Origin: Streptomyces chryseus
GTDB taxonomy: Bacteria > Actinomycetota > Actinomycetes > Streptomycetales > Streptomycetaceae
Length of the DNA: 64,000 nt
Assembly: GCF_014650755.1 (NCBI RefSeq)
Contig: NZ_BMVO01000009.1
Location: forward strand, 165,345 to 229,344
Direction of reading: 5' to 3'
How positions within the stretch are numbered: the first letter of the stretch is position 1; each line of letters starts with the position of its first letter. Positions 31,088 through 37,744 of this stretch are shown here, piece by piece. A program made the position numbers and the translations under genes. A model generated the notes under the pieces. That model did not search any database. It worked only from the letters and a program-made list of their open reading frames with translations, and was not told where the DNA came from.

Positions 31088-31232
31088 ACCGCCTACCGGG
31101 TTAGCTGTCGGGTTCGGGCGGGAGAAACGGAAGGTGCCCTACGGTCCGTGGGACTGCGGACCGATTCACCCCAGGTGGTGCGCGTGGGTCCCCGGTTCCG
31201 AACTGCCCTGCGGCAGGCCGGATTCGGCGTGG
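31088..31232 (-). ncRNA. c-di-AMP riboswitch (ydaO/yuaA class)
   Basis: On the minus strand, upstream of the NlpC/P60 gene, the class hallmarks occur in order: CGCCGAATCC (P1 5' strand, 31221-31229), GGGGACCCA, GGGGTGAATC (31162-31171 region), then CCCGAACCCGACAGCTAACC and GTAGGCGG (P1 3' strand near 31090). CGCC and GGCG close the outer helix. The match to the known consensus is strong by eye. Boundaries are approximate. The ribosome-binding site and start follow about 10 bases after P1, so control could act on translation or on transcript completion. Confidence 0.88.
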
Positions 31233-31531
31233 ACCGCCCGCTCCGGCGCTGTTCGCCGGCTGGGGTACGAGCAGCCCGAGTCGGCACGCTAGCCAACAGG
31301 CACGACCACTGGGAAGCCCGATGTTCGATATGCCCGATACATCTCCGTGACCTGGCCGTGCCGATTCCGTTGCGCGCCGCTCCGGCCGGTGGCGCCCGGC
31401 CCAGGGGTGCGGCCCCGGGAGCGGACACCGGGCGTGCGCAAGGTCACACGGCGCGGTGGCGGGCGCGCGGACGTGCGGAGCACCGGGTCCGGCCGGTCCG
31501 TTCCGACCGGCCCGGGAGAATCCGGGGCGGG

Positions 31532-31554
31532 CTGTCGGTGGTGCCGCCTAAGCT
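31532..31554 (+). promoter_or_regulatory. PafBC-type (RecA-independent) DNA-damage promoter of pcrA
   Basis: CTGTCGGTG at 31532-31540, an 8-base spacer and TAAGCT at 31549-31554. This fits the mycobacterial/actinobacterial RecA-NDp consensus tTGTCRgtg-N8-TAnnnT except the first T. The ATG of pcrA lies 9 bases after the -10 hexamer, so the mRNA has almost no leader. Confidence 0.65.
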
Positions 31555-31563
31555 TGGTAGACG

Positions 31564-34023
31564 ATGAGCAGCCTCTTTGACGACAGCTTCCTGGCCGACC
31601 TCCAGCACGCGGAGTACGCAAAGGACACAGCCCCGCCGCCCCCCGAGGACCACGCCCCGGAGCCGGTCCCGCACGACCTGTTCGGGGGCGCCTTCGACGC
31701 ACCCCCGGCGCCCAGGGACGCGCACTACAGGGACGGCGCGCCGCGCCCCGTCGTGGACGCCGCCGCGCTGCTCGAAGGGCTGAACGAGGAGCAGCGCGCC
31801 GCTGTCGTGCACGCCGGGTCCCCGCTGCTCATCGTGGCCGGCGCCGGCTCGGGCAAGACCCGCGTCCTGACCCACCGCATCGCCTACCTGCTGGCCAAGC
31901 GGGGTGTGCACCCCGGCCAGATCCTCGCGATCACCTTCACGAACAAGGCCGCCGGCGAGATGAAGGAGCGCGTGGAGCAGCTGGTGGGCCCCCGCGCGGG
32001 CCACATGTGGGTCTCCACCTTCCACAGTGCGTGCGTGCGGATCCTGCGCCGCGAGTCGAAGAAGCTCGGCTTCACGTCCTCGTTCTCGATCTACGACGCC
32101 GCCGACTCGAAGCGCCTGATGGCGCTCGTCTGCCGCGATCTGGACCTCGACCCGAAGCGCTTCCCGCCGAAGGCCTTCAGCGCCAAGGTCTCGAACCTGA
32201 AGAACGAGCTGATAGACGAGGAGACCTTCGCGGGCCAGGCCGCCGACGGCTTCGAGAAGACGCTGGCGCAGGCGTACGCGATGTACCAGGCGCGGCTGCG
32301 CGAGGCCAACGCCCTCGACTTCGACGACATCATCATGACCACGGTCCACCTGCTCCAGGCGTTCCCGGACGTCGCCGAGCACTACCGGATGCGCTTCCGG
32401 CACGTCATGGTCGACGAGTACCAGGACACCAACCACGCTCAGTACACACTCGTACGCGAGCTGGTGGGCCCCTCGGGCGAGGGCCGGGCGCCCGGCGAGC
32501 TGTGCGTCGTGGGTGACGCCGACCAGTCGATCTACGCCTTCCGCGGCGCGACGATCCGCAACATCCTCCAGTTCGAGGAGGACTACCCGGACGCGAAGAC
32601 GATCCTGCTGGAGCAGAACTACCGCTCGACGCAGACCATCCTCACCGCCGCCAACGCCGTCATCGAGCGCAACGAGAACCGCCGCCCGAAGAACCTGTGG
32701 ACCGACGCCGGCGCCGGCTCCCTGATCACCGGGTACGTCGCGGACACCGAGCACGACGAGGCCCAGTTCGTCGCCGAGGAGATCGACCGGCTGACGGACG
32801 CGGGCGACGCCAAGGCCGGCGACGTCGCCGTCTTCTACCGTACGAACGCCCAGTCCCGCGTCTTCGAAGAGATCTTCATCCGCGTCGGGCTGCCCTACAA
32901 GGTCGTCGGCGGCGTCCGCTTCTACGAGCGCAAGGAGGTCCGGGACGTCCTCGCCTACCTGCGCGTCCTGTCCAATCCCGAGGACACCGTCCCGCTGCGC
33001 CGCATCCTGAACGTACCCAAGCGGGGCATCGGCGACCGGGCCGAGGCGATGATCGACGCGCTGTCGCTGCGCGAGAAGATCAGCTTCCCGCAGGCGCTGC
33101 GGCGCGTGGACGAGGCGTACGGCATGGCGGCCCGCTCGGCGAACGCCGTGAAGCGCTTCAACACGCTGATGGAGGAGCTCCGTACGATCGTCGAGTCCGG
33201 CGCCGGGCCCGCCACGGTCCTCGAAGCCGTCTTCGAACGGACCGGGTACCTCGCCGAGTTGCAGGCTTCGACCGACCCGCAGGACGAGACGCGCATCGAG
33301 AACCTCCAGGAGCTCGCCGCCGTGGCCCTGGAGTTCGAGCAGGAGCGCGAGGGCGACGAGCCCGGGACGCTGGCCGAGTTCCTGGAGAAGGTCGCGCTCG
33401 TCGCGGACTCCGACCAGATCCCCGACGAGGACGAGGAAGGGTCGGGCGTCATCACGCTGATGACGCTGCACACCGCGAAGGGGCTGGAGTTCCCCGTGGT
33501 GTTCCTGACGGGCATGGAGGACGGCGTCTTCCCACACATGCGCGCGCTCGGCCAGACGAAGGAGCTGGAGGAGGAGCGGCGGCTCGCGTATGTCGGCATC
33601 ACGCGCGCCCGCGAGCGGCTCTACCTGACGCGGGCGTCGATGCGCAGTGCGTGGGGGCAGCCGTCGTACAACCCGCCGTCGCGGTTCCTGGAGGAGATCC
33701 CGGACACCTACCTGACGTGGAAGCGCAAGGGCGCGCAGGTGCCGGCCGGGCCGGTGTCGGGCGTCGCCTCGTCGCTGTCGGCCTCGCTGGCCTCGCGCTC
33801 GCGGGGCGGGGGCGGCGGCGCTTCGGGGTTTGCCACCCGGCGGGCGTCGGACAAGCCGGTGGTCGCGCTGTCCGTCGGGGACCGGGTCACGCACGACCAG
33901 TTCGGGCTCGGCACCGTGATGACGGTGACGGGGACGGGGTCGGACGCGCAGGCGACGATCGACTTCGGCGACGAGCGCCCGAAGAAGCTGCTCCTGCGGT
34001 ACGCGCCGGTCGAGAAGCTGTAG
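31564..34023 (+). CDS. pcrA: ATP-dependent DNA helicase PcrA/UvrD
   Basis: 819 residues from the ATG at 31564; no ribosome-binding site, fitting the near-leaderless promoter at 31532-31554. Superfamily 1A 3'-5' helicase of nucleotide excision repair, replication restart and recombination control. An acidic/Pro-rich N-terminal extension of about 65 residues is followed by the Q-motif region LNEEQRAAVVHAG, Walker A AGAGSGKTRVLTHR, motif Ib TFTNKAAGEMKERV, Walker B VMVDEYQDTNHAQY, GDADQSIYAFRGA (motif III), QNYRSTQTIL (motif IV), MTLHTAKGLEFPVVFL (motif V) and YVGITRARERLYL (motif VI). The C-terminal Tudor-like tail VGDRVTHDQFGLGTVMTVTG and FGDERPKKLLLRYAPVEKL is the PcrA RNA-polymerase-binding region. 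Length and order are normal. Confidence 0.97.
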   Translation: MSSLFDDSFLADLQHAEYAKDTAPPPPEDHAPEPVPHDLFGGAFDAPPAPRDAHYRDGAPRPVVDAAALLEGLNEEQRAAVVHAGSPLLIVAGAGSGKTRVLTHRIAYLLAKRGVHPGQILAITFTNKAAGEMKERVEQLVGPRAGHMWVSTFHSACVRILRRESKKLGFTSSFSIYDAADSKRLMALVCRDLDLDPKRFPPKAFSAKVSNLKNELIDEETFAGQAADGFEKTLAQAYAMYQARLREANALDFDDIIMTTVHLLQAFPDVAEHYRMRFRHVMVDEYQDTNHAQYTLVRELVGPSGEGRAPGELCVVGDADQSIYAFRGATIRNILQFEEDYPDAKTILLEQNYRSTQTILTAANAVIERNENRRPKNLWTDAGAGSLITGYVADTEHDEAQFVAEEIDRLTDAGDAKAGDVAVFYRTNAQSRVFEEIFIRVGLPYKVVGGVRFYERKEVRDVLAYLRVLSNPEDTVPLRRILNVPKRGIGDRAEAMIDALSLREKISFPQALRRVDEAYGMAARSANAVKRFNTLMEELRTIVESGAGPATVLEAVFERTGYLAELQASTDPQDETRIENLQELAAVALEFEQEREGDEPGTLAEFLEKVALVADSDQIPDEDEEGSGVITLMTLHTAKGLEFPVVFLTGMEDGVFPHMRALGQTKELEEERRLAYVGITRARERLYLTRASMRSAWGQPSYNPPSRFLEEIPDTYLTWKRKGAQVPAGPVSGVASSLSASLASRSRGGGGGASGFATRRASDKPVVALSVGDRVTHDQFGLGTVMTVTGTGSDAQATIDFGDERPKKLLLRYAPVEKL

Positions 34024-34050
34024 AAGATCCGGCAGGGCGCGAGCCCTTCA

Positions 34051-34088
34051 CCGCCGCGCCCCGGGGCCGTCGCTCCGGGGCGCGGCGG
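34051..34088. terminator. bidirectional terminator between pcrA and M23 gene
   Basis: 14-bp perfect stem CCGCCGCGCCCCGG / CCGGGGCGCGGCGG, 10-base loop, between convergent genes. Confidence 0.85.
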
Positions 34089-34165
34089 CTTCCGCGTCGC
34101 ATTCCGGGGCCGGGGCGCCGCTTCTTGGTTTCAGGCCCGGGCCCGGGGGCACTCGGAGCCTGGGA

Positions 34166-35791
34166 TCAGGTCGGGCTGAGGCCGTGACTGCGGAACCAGG
34201 GCAGGGGGTCGATGGCTGAGCCACCGCCGGGGCGCACTTCGAAGTGCAGGTGCGGGCCCGTGGAGTTGCCGGAGTTGCCCGCGTACGCGATGACGTCGCC
34301 GGCCTGCACCGAGCCGGAGCGGACCTTGGTGCTGCTGAGGTGGCAGTACCAGGTCTCTGTGCCGTCGGCCGCGGTCACTATCGCCATGTTCCCGTAGGCG
34401 GTGTTGAACTGCGTGCGGACCGTGCCGTCCGTCGCGGCCATCACCGGTGTGCCGTACCCGACGGGGAAGTCGATGCCGGAGTGCACGGACATCCAGTTGA
34501 CGCCGGCCTGGCCGTAGTACGCGCTGAGGCCGTGCTGCGCCACCGGGAGCGCGAACTTCGGGCGGGCGGCCTCCTTGCGGGCGGCCTCCTCGGCCCTCTT
34601 CTTCTTCTCGGCGGCCTGGCGCGCCTGGAGGTCGATACGTTCCTGCGTGCGGCTGGCGCGGTCGGCGAAGTCCTCGGCGTCCGTACTGAGGTTGGCCAGC
34701 TGGGTGTCGAGCTTGTTGTTGACCGCTACGGGTTTCACCGAGCCGGGGTCGGCCGCCGACGCCGTCGTGGTGGTGTCCTTCTTCTCCTCGGCGGGAGCGC
34801 CACCGCCCACGTTGCCGACCGAGGCGGCGGCGATGCCGGCCACGCCCATCACGCAGGCGGAGGGGACGGCGACGGTCAGGAGTGCGGAGCGTTTGGCCGG
34901 AGTACGGCGGCGGCCTCGGCCGGAGTTGCCGGCGGTGCGGCGGGACGAGCGGGTGCCGGGGGCGGCTGACGCGACCGACGCGGCGGCCGGGGCCTGTTCG
35001 AGGTCTGTTTCGGTTTCCGCGCCGGGTTCGGGCTCGTGTGCGGACGCGTACTCCGACGTGTATTCGTGTTCCGCGCCGGGCGTGTTGCCGGGTCCGTCGG
35101 ACGTCGCCTCATAGGGCGCCTCGGACGGGTCGGACGCGTCGGGTGCTTCCGGGGCGTACGCCGCGAGGGCCTCGGCCAGGTCGGCCTGGGCGAACTCGGC
35201 CGTCTCGTAGAAGACTTGCTGCGCGGTGACGGTCTCGTGCACACCGGTGTGGCCGTCGGAGCCGCCGTCCGTGTGGCCGGAGTTCCAGGCCGTGGCGTCG
35301 TACGCGCCGGTGTCGTAGGCCGGCGTCGTGCTCCACTGGCCGGTGGTGTCGGCGGCCTGGGCGAACTGCGCCGCGTCGTACTGGCCCGTCCCGTACTGAG
35401 TGGTGTCGTACTGACCCGTCTCGTACGCGCCGGTCGCGAACTGGCCTGCCGTGAACTGGCCGGTCGTGAAGTGGCTGGTGTCGAACTGGCCTGTCTGGTT
35501 CCAGGCGTTGGAGTCCCACTGGCCGGTGGACTGCGTGGGGATGTCGGCCGCCGTCTGGTGGCCGGCCGTGGGCCACGTTCCCGTGCCGTCGTACTGCTGG
35601 TGCGCGTCGTACGCGTCGTAACCGACCGTGGGCTGGGCGCCCGTGGCATTCCACTGGGCGGTGTCGTACTGGCCGCTGTGGCCGGCGTCGTAGTGGCTGT
35701 CCTGGGAGGGAAGCGCACCGAAGAGGGGATCCGTCTGAAAGCTGCCGGTGGAGTAGCCGTCGTACCCGGCGTGGGCGTGCTGGTCGTCCAC
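34166..35791 (-). CDS. membrane-anchored M23 metallopeptidase with aromatic low-complexity N-terminus
   Basis: 541 residues from the GTG at 35791 (GAGAGAGAAG upstream); the frame extends further but without family sequence. The first 190 residues are a Gln/Tyr/Phe/Thr/Gly-rich low-complexity region with repeats such as TGQFDT, TGQFTAGQFATG, TGQYDTTQYGTGQYD. An acidic Glu/Pro stretch and a basic patch precede one membrane segment at about 300-322 (LLTVAVPSACVMGVAGIAAA). After a short helix, the M23 (LytM) domain spans about 415-535 with HSGIDFPVG (zinc His and Asp), AYGNMAIVTAADGTETWYCH and HLHFEVRP. All zinc ligands are present, so it is probably an active wall endopeptidase facing outwards, with a disordered cytoplasmic tail of unusual composition. 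Confidence 0.9.
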   Translation of the reverse strand: MDDQHAHAGYDGYSTGSFQTDPLFGALPSQDSHYDAGHSGQYDTAQWNATGAQPTVGYDAYDAHQQYDGTGTWPTAGHQTAADIPTQSTGQWDSNAWNQTGQFDTSHFTTGQFTAGQFATGAYETGQYDTTQYGTGQYDAAQFAQAADTTGQWSTTPAYDTGAYDATAWNSGHTDGGSDGHTGVHETVTAQQVFYETAEFAQADLAEALAAYAPEAPDASDPSEAPYEATSDGPGNTPGAEHEYTSEYASAHEPEPGAETETDLEQAPAAASVASAAPGTRSSRRTAGNSGRGRRRTPAKRSALLTVAVPSACVMGVAGIAAASVGNVGGGAPAEEKKDTTTTASAADPGSVKPVAVNNKLDTQLANLSTDAEDFADRASRTQERIDLQARQAAEKKKRAEEAARKEAARPKFALPVAQHGLSAYYGQAGVNWMSVHSGIDFPVGYGTPVMAATDGTVRTQFNTAYGNMAIVTAADGTETWYCHLSSTKVRSGSVQAGDVIAYAGNSGNSTGPHLHFEVRPGGGSAIDPLPWFRSHGLSPT

Positions 35792-35831
35792 CAACTTCTC
35801 TCTCGCCTCGGCAATGCGGGACCTGTGGGGG

Positions 35832-35857
35832 CTGGGGTCCCGGGTAGGGGGCCCCAG
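35832..35857 (-). other. hairpin in the 5' region of the M23 gene
   Basis: CTGGGG-x-CCC paired with GGG-x-CCCCAG around a short loop, about 40 bases upstream of the GTG start. Could be a leader structure; no known riboswitch motif is seen. Confidence 0.4.
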
Positions 35858-36018
35858 AGGCAAAGCAGTGGCGCGACTGTACCCGGCGGTAAGGGACGGC
35901 GACAATCTTCGCCAGATTTTTCGCGTTCCGGAAACGGGCAATCGGCCGCCTTTCGGCCGACGCCGGGCATAGCTTTGATGTTGCGTTCGACAGATGTTCG
36001 ACTGCGGTTCGGGGAGCT

Positions 36019-36879
36019 TCAGGCGACCGAGACCGCGTCCGAGGTGCCCGCCGCCGCGTCCTGCTCCTCGAGTGCCGTACGGATGCCGGCGGCGACCGCC
36101 GGATGAACGGGCAACGCGAGATGGCCGATTCCCGTCACCCGGATGTTTTGGGCGATGAGATCCGGGTGACTGACGCACGCGGTGGTCACCGGGAGCATCA
36201 GCTGGTCGAGGTCGCTCCAGAAACTGACGAACCGCGTGCGGCACGAAGGCGCCGGCCTGCGCAATTCCTCGATCACGTCGGAGTCGGGCCGCATCTGCCG
36301 CACGAGGGGGTGGGCACTCATCGGCGGGGCGACGCTCGTGCCCGTGTGGGGGGTGCCGAGCGTGACGAGGGTGCGGACGCGCACGTCACCGCCCAGCCGT
36401 TGCACGTAGTAGCGGGCGATCAGGCCGCCCAGGCTGTGACCGACGACGTCCACCCGGCTGTGGCCCGTACGGTCGCAGATCTCCTCCACGTGGCGGGCGA
36501 GCAGCTCGGCCGCCGTACGGATGTCGCAGGTGAGCGGGGAGTAGTTGAGGGACTCCAGGTGCCGCCAGCCGTGCCGGGCCAGGGAACGGCGCAGGACGAC
36601 GAAGACCGAGCGGTTGTCCACGAAGCCGTGGAGGAGCACGACGGGCGGGCGGTCGCGGCCGGCGGCGGGAAGCACGCCGGTGGGAAGCGCGGTGGCCTCG
36701 GGCGGCGCGGGCTCGGGGGCGGGCACACCGCCGTGGCGGCGCTCCTGGGCGATGCCGGACGGGTAGAGGACGAGGTGTCCGGCGAGGATCGCGAGCTCCA
36801 GGGCGGTGGCTCGCAGGAGCGCGGCGGACAGGCGCAGCCGGGCCGGGCAGGGCGGAATGGAGAAGGGCAGGACCCTCAT
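36019..36879 (-). CDS. lipase-like alpha/beta hydrolase
   Basis: 286 residues from the ATG at 36879, six bases after GGGAGG. A hydrophobic N-terminal segment (about 15-40: LSAALLRATALELAILAGHL) acts as signal anchor. The hydrolase domain shows PPVVLLHGFVDNRSVF (oxyanion HG), NYSPLTCDIRTAAELLARHV, the nucleophile elbow VDVVGHSLGGLIARYYVQ, TLGTPHTGT, an Asp in SFWSDLDQLM and the His in VTGIGHLALPVHPAV, giving a complete triad. It matches triacylglycerol lipase-type enzymes of Streptomyces acting at or outside the membrane. Its 5' region is long and highly structured (two strong hairpins between 36896 and 36999). Confidence 0.9.
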   Translation of the reverse strand: MRVLPFSIPPCPARLRLSAALLRATALELAILAGHLVLYPSGIAQERRHGGVPAPEPAPPEATALPTGVLPAAGRDRPPVVLLHGFVDNRSVFVVLRRSLARHGWRHLESLNYSPLTCDIRTAAELLARHVEEICDRTGHSRVDVVGHSLGGLIARYYVQRLGGDVRVRTLVTLGTPHTGTSVAPPMSAHPLVRQMRPDSDVIEELRRPAPSCRTRFVSFWSDLDQLMLPVTTACVSHPDLIAQNIRVTGIGHLALPVHPAVAAGIRTALEEQDAAAGTSDAVSVA

Positions 36880-36895
36880 GGCGGACCTCCCGAAC

Positions 36896-36999
36896 GGCAC
36901 GCGGGGAGGCGGCTCCGCCCCCGTGTGCCCTCATGGGGTGCCGTACCGAGGACTCGGCGGCCGTTCCACCGTGCCGTGCGGCTGACGGCACGGTGGAAC
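36896..36999 (-). other. two strong hairpins in the lipase leader
   Basis: Hairpin 1: 15-bp perfect stem GTTCCACCGTGCCGT / ACGGCACGGTGGAAC with 7-base loop (36963-36999). Hairpin 2: GGCAC..CGGGG..GGCGG paired with CCGCC..CCCCG..GTGCC, one mismatch and one bulge (36896-36929). Both lie on the 5' side of the lipase ribosome-binding site, so the first could stop most transcripts. Confidence 0.6.
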
Positions 37000-37095
37000 G
37001 ACGGCCTCGTCGCGGCTCCCCTTGCGGCCGTCCCGGCTGCTGCGGCTGGTGCCGCCGTAGCGCCTGATGTGGCAGGAACGACGCATAGCGAACAT
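36931..37095 (-). CDS. possible 54-aa upstream ORF in the lipase leader
   Basis: Minus-strand frame from ATG 37095 to TGA 36931, starting MFAMRRSCHIRRYGGTSRSS, basic, with no recognised domain. A very strong ribosome-binding site (GGGAGGGGGA, 37111-37120) lies 15 bases before this ATG but is better spaced for an ATG at 37102 in another frame (MGHVRYASFLPHQALR), which runs without a stop into the lipase region. The perfect hairpin at 36963-36999 is inside both frames. Either frame could be a leader whose translation controls the hairpin. Whether any peptide is made is unknown. Confidence 0.35.
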   Translation of the reverse strand: MFAMRRSCHIRRYGGTSRSSRDGRKGSRDEAVVPPCRQPHGTVERPPSPRYGTP

Positions 37096-37236
37096 GTCCC
37101 ATGTGTGATTTCCCCCTCCCTGTCCACCGTGAAACGAGCGTGTGCGGGATGCTGTCGATAACGTTCGTTCACTTCCCCGTCCGCAGCGGTGCGGGGCGCG
37201 TGCCAAAGACGGCGCAGTCGGTACATGGAGGCAGTG

Positions 37237-37650
37237 ATGGGTGTGACCGGGCCGATCCGCGTGGTGGTCGCCAAGCCGGGACTCGACGGACACGATCGCG
37301 GGGCGAAGGTCATCGCACGGGCCCTGCGCGACGCCGGTATGGAGGTCATCTACACCGGACTTCACCAGACGCCCGAGCAGATCGTGGACACCGCCATCCA
37401 GGAGGATGCCGACGCGATCGGGCTGTCCATCCTCTCGGGTGCGCACAACACGCTCTTCGTGAAGGTCATCGAGCTGCTCAAGCAGCGCGACGCGGAGGAC
37501 ATCAAGGTCTTCGGCGGCGGGATCATCCCCGAGGCGGACATCGCGCCGCTGAAGGAGAAGGGCGTCGCCGAGATCTTCACGCCGGGCGCCACGACGCAGT
37601 CGATCGTCGCGTGGGTCAACACCCACGTCCGCCAGGCGGCGCAGGCGTAG
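37237..37650 (+). CDS. icmB: isobutyryl-CoA/methylmalonyl-CoA mutase small (B12-binding) subunit
   Basis: 137 residues from the ATG at 37237, five bases after GGAGG (37227-37231). It is a free-standing cobalamin-binding domain: the DxHxxG signature in KPGLDGHDRGAKVIARAL supplies the cobalt-ligating histidine, followed by DAIGLSILSGAHNTL and VFGGGIIPEADIAPLKEKGV, the loops that hold the nucleotide tail. This sequence closely resembles Streptomyces IcmB, which pairs with a large IcmA subunit to interconvert isobutyryl-CoA and butyryl-CoA, feeding polyketide and fatty-acid precursors. The large subunit is not in the window, as in S. coelicolor where it is encoded elsewhere. Followed by a terminator at 37669-37695. 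Confidence 0.93.
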   Translation: MGVTGPIRVVVAKPGLDGHDRGAKVIARALRDAGMEVIYTGLHQTPEQIVDTAIQEDADAIGLSILSGAHNTLFVKVIELLKQRDAEDIKVFGGGIIPEADIAPLKEKGVAEIFTPGATTQSIVAWVNTHVRQAAQA

Positions 37651-37668
37651 AGCCGCCCCTCCGCGGGG

Positions 37669-37695
37669 CCCGGGGCCGGCCGCACCGGCCCCGGG
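37669..37695. terminator. bidirectional terminator between icmB and DUF5691 gene
   Basis: 11-bp perfect stem CCCGGGGCCGG / CCGGCCCCGGG, 5-base loop, between convergent genes. Confidence 0.8.
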
Positions 37696-37744
37696 TGCCC
37701 CAGCCGGCCCGGGTACCGCCTGGATACCCCAGCGGGGTGGGCGG

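Noticed and set aside
31055..31567. Plus-strand ORF in the NlpC/P60-pcrA intergenic region
   Set aside because: It is antisense to the riboswitch and overlaps the pcrA promoter; composition is shadow-like.
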